This document shows, one piece after another, positions 35,240 through 46,779 of a DNA stretch of 64,000 bases. The notes beneath the pieces were generated by a model that did not search any database, was not told where the DNA came from, and saw only the letters and a list, made by a program, of their open reading frames with translations. A program made the position numbers and the translations under genes. Numbering within the stretch: position 1 is the stretch's first letter; the number at the start of each line of letters is the position of its first letter. Origin of the DNA: Coptis chinensis (lineage: Eukaryota; Streptophyta; Magnoliopsida; Ranunculales; Ranunculaceae); contig CM027381.1 in assembly GCA_015680905.1 (NCBI GenBank), positions 90,607,501 through 90,671,500 on the forward strand, given 5' to 3'.

Positions 35240-38200
35240 TACATAATATATTTGTAGATGAATTATATAAAGCTAAAAGCTTGTTCTAAAGGTCTGAGGG
35301 TAAAGTAAAGGGGAATTGATTACAAGAACTGTAAGGTTAAGTATGTTTAATTAGTTTTTTTTTTGGTAACCAAGGTTAAGTTTAGTTGTCTGCTTAAAAT
35401 CTGCTTGAAAAATCATAATTTCAGCCAGCAATATTTTCTCATCAGGAACCTTTAACAAGTTTGAATGATGAAAATTATAGCCATGACTGTGTACGTACAG
35501 GTGACCGCACAATTGCACTAGCGGGAACCTCGTGCACTGAGCTAGCCATGCCCCATTATGCGAAGGGCCCTCTGGTTGTAATTGTAAATTAACATGTTTT
35601 TTAATACATATATATAATTCCTATTGATTTAATACTTTATATGTGTTCTCTCTTTAAAGTTTAAACCTGCTACCGATATACCACAGCCTTAAGGAAAATA
35701 ATACAGTTGTCGATCTTGTAATAATAGGAACGTCACTGGAATACAATCACGTGAAACCAGTACTGCAAAGTTCATAACAGACCAAAAACTTGAAGGCTGG
35801 AAACATACTTTCAATCCGTATAACGTTGGTTTGTATAACAAATGGAAAAAAGAATTGATCGAGGCTCCATAGTCCACACAAAAGAGAAGATTTCACTACT
35901 TAACAAAACTTTCCTCCTCGTGAAAGAAACATATCACGTATCTTATGAGTAGGGGAAATTAAGTAGTACTATTTAGTCTATTTATCGAGTACTACTCCAT
36001 AACATGACATGTTTTAGCCCAAGTGGTTGAATTTATTTGAATTTTAGTCATCATCTCTTGTTACCAATTTCAGTCACCATTATAAGCCCTGATTTGTAAT
36101 AAATGAATTCTTCTTCCAGCCAAAAGAGTGCAAACTTCTAAAAGGTAGGAGAAGGCGGGTCACTTGGGAAAAAAGAAAAACCTTGCCTGGTAAATGTCAG
36201 AATATATAGGGAGATAACTAAACTATAGTTCTGAACTTCTGATAATCAGTTTTTCTCTTCCTTACGTGTGAACGACAATATGTTTTACCAAGAATCAGAT
36301 TGACAAAGTTGCCATAGTTTTCAGAAAGAAGTGTAAAACATATTGTAATTAACAGATATATTGTAGATTAAAATTGTTGCAAGTTGCAACCACTCAAAGA
36401 TGTCAGGTACATGTACCGGTAAAACAGTGAGGTGTGGACGCTATAAGCATGTACGTACATTTGACAAAACACGACAGTGTATTAGTCTGTGATGTTCTAA
36501 CTTCTAAGTTTGGCATATGTATTGTTGTTCTTCTTCAGTTCTTGTGCAGATTTACTGTCACTTGCTACATTTTGTACGGCAGAGAATCTTGATGTCTCCT
36601 AGGTTTTGTTAACATCATTAGAGATCACTATGATTATTTTCATCACATTTAAAATTAGGTTCCAACAACACAAATACTCTGTTTACCTATTAGCCATTCA
36701 ATTCGTCTATTCTAAATAAAGTAAAGCTTGGTCGTCTATACCAACCTTGCTTGCTAATCCCAAAAATAAAAATAAAAATAAAAAATCGTCTATTCTAATA
36801 GTTTTTGGCTATTCTAATAGTTTGGTTTATCTTTCTTCTAACGGTAATCAAATTAGTTTTGTGTATCTAAACAAAATTAACATCAAATTGCTAACTCATC
36901 TTCCGAGAAGCTTAGGACAAACTTATCATCCAAATGCATATATCACGCTCTTGACGATTTCTAAATAATATGTCACGATCATAGGTGGATGCATGGAAAT
37001 ATGGAATCGCGGTTTCACCCCGAAAAACTTTTTCTTGTTAGTAGCTCCAAATAAAATCAACTTTTAAGGGGCCAAAAGTTGGAGTTTTACAATATGAACA
37101 ATTGAATGGTAGTTGAATTGCTTTTTACATGCATGAGAACATTTGTTCTACACTAAAGATATTCCTATCATGTATAGTACATATCATCCAAACTCAGCAA
37201 CTTTTTAGCCTAAGGTGTAGAACTAGAGGCAGGTCACATCTTCATGAGAAGGAAACGTCCCCAACCTTATATTAGCTCAACTGTTGCCTTATCAACATTC
37301 CCAAAGTTTGGAGTTTTATTTTCACTTCAACCACCACTCCCATGTTTAAAAGGAACCACACTTACATTCTCTTTTGAACGTACATAATATGCTCAATTAA
37401 TATATTTCACTTTTTCTATCTCTGTGACTTTAGGTCAAAATCAAATATATACTAATATACCCATATATATATATACACACGAATAGTTTTTGATTTGAAA
37501 AACCAAACAAACCCCTTCCTGAAGGAAAGGGACTTTAGGTGTGTTACTCTAGTTCGTAGCTGTTTGTAATTTGCAGGGTTATCAAAAGTTTTTAGTTTTC
37601 GATCTAGTGCGTCTCGTTGGTGATCGAATTGACAAATCATGCAAAGTATATGTATTCTTCACTGAAGCTTGAATTATTATGTGCAACAGTAAATTGGTGA
37701 CTTTATCTTCTTTTTCCAGCAGGGTCGTCATGCAAGCAACATGGACTGATATCAAAATTTGTTAGTATATGTGTCATGTGTGGTCCATAAGACCATAACT
37801 GTACAAATTTCGTTTAGTTCGTGACTTCGTGAGAACGACATTTGCATTTTGGTTCTAAGGAAAATTGTGAACTTTGCATTTTTCAAAAGTATTACATTGG
37901 AAGGATGATCATATATATTATTGACATGGAGAACTTAACCTATGGTGGGATTGATGATTATGATGTATACTGGGTCCAAGTAGAGAGAGTAACAACATGG
38001 AGTAAGCATAAAGAGTGTATAGAGTGACTCCAAAATGTTAGTTCCATGGTTAAATTCAAATGAGTTGCCGTTGAGATTCAATTATATATATGCCACATTG
38101 CTTCGGTCGTACGTCGTAGTAATTTTCAGGTCCTAAAACAGAGTTGTTGAAGCTTAAATGGGCTGGACCTGGACAGATCTTGCATCTGCCTCCCACCGTC

Positions 38201-38840
38201 AAGTAACTTACTAGCTACTACGTATATCTAGTCTCATACTCTCGTTGGGGGTACAATTTATCCTAAAGAATAGTAGCAGCAGCCCGCCTAGCTTGAGGAT
38301 CCTGGATCCGCTCCTGCATGTATAGACATGTACAGCAGATAAAACCTTACACCACAGGTGTTAAAAGAATTAAAGAAACAATTGATATATAAACAATTAT
38401 CAGGACGAACTAGAATTTAATATAATTCATAACAAAATTATCAGACACAAGATATAAACAATTATCAGGACGAAGTGACGAACTAGAGTTTAATGTAGAT
38501 GTTGACGTTGCTCCTCCCTACTCGGAACAAGGAGGGGACATTTATCCTTCTCGTGTGACTCAAAAGAGCCCGGCCCATGCTCGCTATCAACATCCATGAC
38601 ACACCACACGTGTGCATTGATGGTATGCTCCCTTCACTTCATCTACCATTAATTCCAAATCCTCTGCCCTTATCCTTGGATGTGTGTCGTAGTACGAAAT
38701 ATTTGGTTCTTTCACCAACCAATATGCTCTGAATTTAGAGCAACTGCCAGATTCACCACCTTTTTTTGAGGTTCATATGGATTTTATCCACATTTTTTTC
38801 AACGCAAGTACCGGTGAATTTCTAAGGGAAAAGAAAATTG
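35240..38840. other. Intergenic, no gene recognised
   Basis: Only simple A/T tracts and a local direct duplication are seen. Near 38385-38510 the unit atataaacaattatcaggac followed by gaactaga...tttaat occurs twice, about 67 bases apart. Confidence 0.45.
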
Positions 38841-38899
38841 AAACGACAATATTTTTGACGATATTTTGGTCTTTCAGTTGTTTGTTGTTCAAGTGTTCC

Positions 38900-41130
38900 T
38901 CGCAGTTAAGAATGTCCCTGCTATGCATGATGCCCGTCCGATGGTGTTACTCTTAAATTATGATCTTGCGCATGTTTATTTTCGAGCGCACCAAAGTAAT
39001 ACCTGAATATGATTCATGGAATCGATGCCAGGCCACCACATATCTTTTGTGGACTACGTCTTGGATCATTAGGTTACAATATTTTTCAGAAGACTCAATC
39101 TCTTGATCTGTCATCATCAACATCTCATGCATCTATTCAAGACCTTATCGTCGTTGCATTGCGGTCACGAATGGGTTGTCCCCTTCTTGCCTACCGGACA
39201 TTGACAAAGATTTTGAATAACAACAAAAAACATTTATAGCACATACAAATCTTATGCAAATTGATATTAATAAACATTTTTAGAGGAATTTAATTTATTT
39301 CAAAAATTGAAAATAAATTTTGCAAAATGATGAAAATGGAGATGATAATTTGGAAACATCAATCGGTGGTGGCGACGGTAGTACTTGAGAAGTTGAGAGG
39401 GTCCATATCATTATGGAGCTGGGATCTAAGTGGCTGGACTTTGGGTGAAATGGTGAATATATGCACTGGCCTGATGGTTCACAAAGTGGTCCAATGTGTT
39501 TAAGGATATATTATGGGTGCAGGCTATATGTATTGGGGTGGACCTGTGTGTTTGAGACTTTGTGGTCCTTAACAAGGAAAATAATGGACATGGGTTTCCT
39601 GGAATTTATAAAGTGCCACTCTGGGAGTCTGGGATGCTTAATTTGTTCATTGTTTCCCATTGAAAGCTCGGAGTCTCATACTCTCATGAGCTGTACCAGT
39701 ATTGATTTGGATGCCAAATTAAACCTAAAATAGTTGCTTGGTCTAGGTTCATAGGCACCGTTGATTAAGTAAGTAGCAAGCTCGCCAACCTTCCCACCCA
39801 CCCACAGATCAATGATAGGGTCTACAAGAAAAATAAAAAAAATAAAAAATTTTAGAATGACATTAACGATAAATTCCACTCCTATAGTAGTCTGGTAATC
39901 GAATTATTGTATTTGAAATTGACAATACAATGAACCATTATGATATTCTCAGCATACAAAAGCAATGCTAATACGCAAAATCGTTGAATATTCTAATTAA
40001 AGTGGCAAACCAAAAATGAAATAGACACAACTTTATTAATATCTTAACTAATATGGCTTTCATCAAAAAAGAAAAGCAAATGCCTTCTTGCAGAAACTAA
40101 CCAAGCAAGATAAGTAATTAGCAGACGCCGGAACATACCATCAAAGATTCGAGAGGCAACACAAATTCGGTAAGACATGGTAATATCAAACTAATTGAAC
40201 GACTTTAACACTTTTCGGTAAAGTCAGTGATGTCAAGTTGTAGCAATCATTTTCTTGGATACTATCAAGTGTAACTGTGTATGAGGGCCCACCTTAACTA
40301 GGGTGGTGTCATGTCAGGCCCTACTGGGGAGTGGGGACTGAGGAATGATCAGTGTTGTCCATCCAAATGTCCACCCCTAAACGAGCTGCGAGACGGTGGT
40401 TATGGACTTCATCTGATACGGACAAATGGGCCTTGGGTGGTGACTTTGCGAGCTGGTTACGCTAAAGTCCTACTCTAGGCCCAGCCCTGCAAATTTATCT
40501 GCTTCTCCAGGCTCCATGGTCTACAGGTACATACAAACCTGTATCAACAAAACCAGGTACGTGTTTATGCGTCTCTATTTATTTGAGGGTGCTATCACTC
40601 AATTCAAAACAAACGGAAAATCTTCATCACTGTGGTATATATTGTTGCAATTGTATGGTTGCGCTTGCTTCAGGTAATTTGTAACTGAACTTAATCCTTG
40701 TAAATTTCTACTTTAGAGCAAACAACCGGGGCTAGCTGGAATACGCAGAAATAATAAGTAATTGGGTTGAGAATAAATTTATATTTTCATATACAAATTT
40801 AAATTTACATATAGAAAAAAAAAAATTATGTAAATTTAAATTTATATAAGATTTGTGACGAAATTAAAATTGAAAATGTATTCTTGAACTAATTGAAATT
40901 ATAAATAAAAAGTGATTCCGTTAGTCCGGTTTGGAACTTATGGTGAAATTATGATTGGGCTTTGTTCTTTTGTTCTTTGGCCGTAATCTTGCAAAAATAA
41001 ATACCTTCCGGCTAGATTGTCAACATCTTATCATTCACCAATATCTAAACCAAACAGGTTTAGTATTTTAATTAACGTGGTCATATATAGCACAGATATT
41101 TGTTCATTACTTGGCCACACAATGGGCTGC
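38900..41130. repeat. Diverged non-coding segmental duplicate, copy A
   Basis: Anchors shared with copies B and C are, in order: cacgaatgggttgtcccc (39166), gtccatatcattatgg (39401), gtggtccaatgtg (39486), ctgtgtgtttgagactttgtg (39545, B only), ccaaattaaacctaaa (39714) with cataggcaccg (39750), and taacgtggtcatatatagcac (41074). No protein motif is present. Confidence 0.65.
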
Positions 41131-41559
41131 CTTGCCAAGTCCGGCTTTCAAATTTCTAGAGCTTGATTAGTCATGTCAAAGCTAAGTCAAGTATTTTGTT
41201 TTTTTTCCCGCTAAGTCAAGTATTTTGGAAGAAAGCTACATTTAAAAGTCAATGTTGTGGACCAACTCGATGCTACTATTTTTCATTCCTAACAATTTTA
41301 AAAAAATATCTGTGCGAAACCATACAAAAAAGAAAAATAATTTCACCAAATTAGAAGAGTTTCTAAATGTGGATCAAGACACTCTAATTTTGTGACAATA
41401 AACATCAAAATAATTATAAAATATATGCGTAAAGCACGCAATAATCATATGTGTGTATGATTAGTAGTAGGGTCTCTCTCTCTTACTTTATTTGTGGTAG
41501 GGTCTCTCTCTAAAACAAAACATAACAAATGTGGTTATTGACTTTTGTTTTGATTTTTT

Positions 41560-41697
41560 GTGGCTCAAATGGTTAACATTAGACGTGTCAAACTATTAGA
41601 TTTTGTTAGAACCGAGTAACAGTTTTTGGTGGCTCAAATGGCTTAATATATGACGTGTCAAAAAACTATGCAAAGTTAGAACCAAGTAACAGTTCGT
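41560..41697. repeat. Tandem duplication, two 69-bp units
   Basis: Units begin gtggctcaaatgg at 41560 and 41629 and both contain gacgtgtcaaa and gttagaacc(g/a)agtaacagt. They lie just right of segmental copy A. Confidence 0.85.
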
Positions 41698-41876
41698 GTT
41701 GCTAACTCAACCACGCCACGTATAAGTAGTAGAGATGTACACGACCAAGTCGTCAATTTCTCAAAATACAAATAAAACTATATGTCTATATTGAACTAGA
41801 GCTAAAAACTTTAATATACAATCTAAATATTTTGCATAAACGTACTGTTACTGTACCTCAATAACATGTACTAATG

Positions 41877-42201
41877 TAGGGCAGGGAATCGGGTCGGGTT
41901 TGACTCGAATCTGATTGGAATCTGAATAGTTCAAGTTCGGGTTGATTTTCATATCTGTTTATTTATTCGGGTCGGGTTCGGATTTGGGTCTGTCAGATTC
42001 GGATATATATATATATATATATATATTTATTTATTTTTTTTTTGTTTTTGTTTTAGTGTTATCCGATCAAGTCAGTCGGGTTCAGATAGAAGATTTCGGT
42101 TCGATTCGGATTCGGATTTAGATTTGGATATTGTCAAACTATTCAGGTTTGGATTCGAATATAGCCATATCTGACCCAAACCCAACCCGTTCCCTGCCCT
42201 A
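41877..42201. mobile_element. Non-autonomous TIR element, AGGGCAGGGAA type
   Basis: The ends AGGGCAGGGAATCGGGTCGGG and (inverse of) CCCAACCCGTTCCCTGCCCT bound a GGGTC/GATTCGG-rich body that includes an (AT)n run at 42003-42027. The TSD is ambiguous. Confidence 0.68.
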
Positions 42202-42203
42202 AC

Positions 42204-43205
42204 TAGGAGTGTGCATAGGTATCCGATTACCCAAAACCAAATTGGAACCGGAACCGGAACCGTTTTTAACGGTTTTGAGTCTTAAAATGTTGGACCCATT
42301 AAAACTGGGTCTTCAAGAACAGAACCGATGAATAACCGAACCCGTTAGAACCAAATAGTAAACAACCAATGGGTTCCTGAACCGAAACCGAAACCGATGA
42401 TTATTATGATTTTGATATATAAAATTTAGTATTATATTACACTAAATAAATGCAAACTCAAATATTATAATATATAGTTTTTTTTTAAGTGTAAAAGTCT
42501 ATTAAATATAATACTAATAGTGAATGTATGTTATTAAATGCATGTTTTGTAACGTACATTACATTAAACATGTGTATTATAAATATTAATAATAATATCA
42601 ACAACTACATACACGCACGTATACTATGAATTAATTAATACACTGTATATATTAATTAATAAACGTGTACATGATAATATTTATATAAGTACACGTGTTT
42701 GATATATATATCACACGTGGATTCATGTATATACATGATAATGATGAATGCGTGCAATGCTAACAATTGTAGTACATATACTTATTATACATGTTAAAAT
42801 TTGTGTGATATATATTTATATAAGACGTATATATGTATGTATAGTATAATGTACACTTGTTTGATTTGAAATACAAGTTAATACCTGCATACGTACAACT
42901 TATGTGATGTATTTAAAAATTTTATAATTTTTTTAAAGATAATTGAATTTAAGACCATTACAAGTGTTATTGTCGCACTAAAAACCAACTTTTATATTGA
43001 TTACATAATTAAAAATGTAAGTTTAGTAATAATAATGTATAACCCGAGAAAGAACCGGAACCGACTTAATTAATGGGTATGGTTATGGGGATTTTAAATT
43101 AAGAAAAAAAAAACTGAAAGAACTAAACCTAGTAGGATCCGTTAAAAATAGAATCGTATCCGAAACTGGTAAGAACCGAACCGGAACTGACCCATAAACA
43201 CCCTT
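42204..43205. mobile_element. Probable non-autonomous TIR element rich in GGAACCGG
   Basis: The left end TAGGAGTGTGCATAGG and the right end (inverse TAAGGGTGTTTATGGG) are imperfectly inverted. Subterminal tracts of ggaaccggaaccgg occur at both ends, with an A/T-rich middle. A further stretch of cggtt/aaccg repeats (43270-43665) ending gtgtgcacacctac may be another such element. The TSD is not resolved. Confidence 0.5.
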
Positions 43206-43859
43206 AACCCGTATTTTCATCTAATCCAACAACACTCTAATGTCTAATCTAGCACTCTACTCTTTGAACGAATCGACAAAACCGATTGAACCGGTCGAAT
43301 CGACAAAATCGACTGAACCGAACCAAATTGGTCGGTTTCAAGTCGGTTATATTTATGAATCGGTTTGGTTCGGTTAAGTATATTTGAAAACCGGTAGGCT
43401 CAGTTCGATCATCGATTTAGTCCCAAACCCGACTTGATATATTTTAATTGATTTAATTTAAAAATATGTAAAAATAGGTCGGTTTGGGTCGATTAACATC
43501 TGTTAAATTGTAACCCAATCGACTCGATTGGAAATTAGTTCGGTTCGATTTGGTTTGGTTAGTATAACACAGTCGGTTCGGTTCCAAAAAAGTATAAACC
43601 GATAGAGTTGGTTCGGTTGTCAATTTAGACCCAAACCAAACCCAAACCGACCCGTGTGCACACCTACTTTGAAAGAAGCCACTAGAGAAAAAATAATTGC
43701 AATCTACACGGGCGTCCGGCCCATGAGGACCTTTTGAGAAGCCTTAACATTTAAGCCTTACAAGTCAAAACCTGAGCAGAAGCCCAAGCATACAAGCGAA
43801 ACTCACACTAGTCCGGCCCAAGCGATATTTTGATGTTTATCTTCAGTGCTGAACCTACG

Positions 43860-44251
43860 AACAAAATCTACCAATGTCGGTAATGCATCAAGTATTTTCG
43901 TCCCTAGGCCCCAGTTCATTCAATCTTTCCCTACTATCCCTACTCAGCAGTTTGTAATTTGTCATATTATATTGGGCTGGTTATACTAATATCGTTTTCC
44001 AGTTTCTTGTCGTGATCAATCATAGTCTACCTCTCGTGCGCCTAATTAATACCGTATCGTCGTTTCATTGAGGCCACGAATGGGTTGTCCCCTCATAGAG
44101 TGCCTAACAGACGCTTGAGAGGTGCCAATAATAACAAAGGACATTAATTTGTTATCAGCACTTGCATAATTTGGGCTTGTCTCGGAGCAACCCATATTTT
44201 TCTTGGAAATCCTCGGTAAAATACTTTAAATCACTGGATGTTGGTTTATGC
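43860..44251. repeat. Segmental duplicate copy B, left part
   Basis: This matches copy A (for example tatcgtcgtttcattgagg then cacgaatgggttgtcccc, 44047-44093). It is cut by the copia element and resumes at 50449. Confidence 0.62.
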
Positions 44252-45592
44252 TGTTGGTTTTATCTCTCATATGAAGAGGAAAGGATTTTATTAGCAAGAC
44301 CCGCGTCCAGATTGGCCTTGACCAAAGTGTGACCCGCGCCCATGCCGTAGAAGCAGTGTTCGTGATTCCGAACGAAATCTCAGAATTCCACTTAATATTT
44401 CGGTTTTTGGGAAAACCAAAACAGCATCGAAATCCAAAATATTCGATATGTGCTGAGGGGTATTATTGTAATTACGGTTAATTATTCGAATTAACAACTA
44501 CTAAAACATATCTCAATCTCTAACCCTAGCTTGACATCTCCAGCCAAATCTCAAAATTTTACCACAAAAGTCTATTGATCTTTAAATAAATATGACGAAA
44601 TGAAGAAAAACTAATACTAGACGATGAAATTGAAGAGGAGATTATGGAATTGAAGAAATATGGAATGGAAAATTAGATAACTTGAATAAGAGATGATGAA
44701 ATTAAGGAAGAATGTTGGACATTAAGGATCTCATCGACTTCTTTTTCACAATCAAGTACGTTCACCTTCTTCTCTCACTAGAGATGATACCACCATTAGA
44801 GAATCCATGGTAGTGGTGGTGCTCTTTTAAGCTCCCACCATTATTTTGTTGAAGAAATAACATTAAAAGGTTAATCAAAGCCTAATTAAAATGGTCGATG
44901 GTGATAACCAGATCTATAGAATCCAACGGCCCAAATGCATTTGGGAACCTTATTGATTTCGACACTGTTGGCGAAATACCTAATGGAATTCCGGGTTTTC
45001 AACAATTTAGAATTCCGATAATTTCAAAATCATGAACTATGCATAGAAGACCTCCAGTACTTTCAGCACGACCCGCGCTCAGATTGGTCTTGACCCGAGC
45101 GCGACCCGCGTCCAAGTCTAATTTCGTGGGCTTCGCTACAGTAACCGCAAAATTTGTTTTTTCCTATAAAAACAAAATCAAGGTTTTGGAAAACGAGGAC
45201 TAATACAAGCAAGCAACCAGAGAGAGAAAACCCAATCTTGAAAGCTATCAAAATTGAGAGAGATAACATTTACAGAGAGATAACCCTGTAAAGAGATAAA
45301 AGTGATCTAGTAAGGTGAGAGACTGAAAGGAGATTGTAATCTTCTTTCCCACTTTATAAAGAACTAGCTCTTGTGAAAGTAGGTATCATTGGCTGAACCA
45401 CGGCATATCTTTGTGTTGTGGTTTGCTTTTATTGCTTTACATTATTATTTGTTGTTAATAGTTGTTTAGCGAGTTAGGCATATTAGTATAGGTTGTAGTT
45501 GATATTTAGAATTTGTCTGGAGTTGAATTGTGTTCAAATACAAGTTATCTGTGTAGTGGGGGAATCGATTGACATTGGTATAAACCCCAACA
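44252..45592 (+). repeat. 5' LTR of the copia element, with a MITE inserted
   Basis: This is 1341 bp against 628 for the 3' LTR. The extra DNA is at about 44366-45040. Outside it the two LTRs align well (for example cgtgggcttcgctacagtaacc) but with many substitutions, so the insertion is not recent. Confidence 0.9.
44366..45040. mobile_element. MITE inserted in the copia 5' LTR
   Basis: The ends AGTGTTCGTGATTCCGAA and (inverse) ATAGTTCATGATTTTGAA are similar. The flanks gtagaag and atagaag suggest a short TSD. The gaattccg/cggaattc-rich ends are shared with two further copies near 59540-59735 and 60220-60400. Confidence 0.55.
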
Positions 45593-45594
45593 AG

Positions 45595-45607
45595 TGGTAT
45601 CAGAGCC
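45595..45607 (+). promoter_or_regulatory. Primer binding site of the copia element
   Basis: tggtatcagagcc, complementary to the 3' end of initiator Met-tRNA, two bases after the LTR. Confidence 0.92.
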
Positions 45608-45727
45608 TTTGGTTGGATTAGCCTAGAGTGTTATCCAAATCTTGGTTGGAAGGTGTTTGACAAAACTCCTGAGAGAAGATTTGAGTTTAAATAACTTGTA
45701 GAGATAGACAAGTCCGTGAACACTCGC

Positions 45728-46460
45728 ATGACGAGTCTGAATAGGAAGAACTACACCATCTGGAAAGCCAAGATGGAAGACTTGTTATACTGCAAGGACT
45801 TGGCACTAACCATTGAGAATGGGGGAGTAAAACCGAAAAAAGGCGATGAAATGAGGTCGAAAGAAAAAGCTTGACAGAAAAGCGATTGGATACATTCGAC
45901 AGTGGATTAACGACAGTGTCTTTCACCATGTGTCCCAAGAGACTACAGCCTTCATCTTGTGGAAGAAACTTGAAGTCCTTTATGAGAGGGAGTCGGGTGG
46001 AAACAAAGTGCTGGTCGTTAAGAAGTTTGCCGACACGAAGTACCAAGAAGGTTCTTCAATATCTGAGCATCTTAACGAATTATAGAATACCATCAATCAG
46101 ATGCATTTGATGAAGATTGATTTGGGAGACGAAGTTGAAGCTTTGTTTCTATTAGGCTCTCTACCCGAAAGTTGGGAAACATTAGCAGTCTCTTTACACG
46201 GGGCAGCTAAGGATGGAATTGTTACCATGGAGATGGCTACCACGTCTTTGTTGAATAAGGAGACTAGAAGGAGTTCAAAAGGCAGCTCCTCTCACTCAGA
46301 GATCCTTTTTATAGAGAAACGGGGGAGAGGTAAAAGTAGAAAACCATCTTGTTCTAGAGGTGATGGCAGAAGTAAATCTAGGGGTGAAGCTAGAACTCCT
46401 AAGGCAGAGAGGCAATGTTACTATTGTGCCACCAAAGGTCACTTCAGATATGAGTGAAGA
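45728..46460 (+). pseudogene. Copia gag remnant
   Basis: The reading starts MTSLNRKNYTIWKAKMEDLL, a copia gag start. It continues with LLGSLPESWETLAVSL (UBN2-type capsid) and ends in a zinc knuckle CYYCATKGHFRYE whose last Cys codon is a stop (TGA). Stops and shifts break 45870-46085. Confidence 0.88.
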
Positions 46461-46779
46461 ACACTGAAGAGGGATGAGAATAATAACCGCGGTACATGAA
46501 GACATGGTGCGCAGGAGCCGAAAAACACAGAGAGAGATACTACTGCACTAGCCTAAGCGACATAGTCGCTTAATTGTGTCGGATTGTGGTGTGTGGCCGT
46601 CTTAGTACCTCATGTCGATACGAGAGTGGGTGATAGATACGAAGCATCATATCACGCCACACCGCATTGTGGGATTCTTCACTACTACACACCGTGGTGA
46701 ATATGGTGAAGTAAGGATGGGTAACGATGGCGCCTCAAGATTATAGGCATTGGAGATGTTCATGTTGAAACCAATGTCG

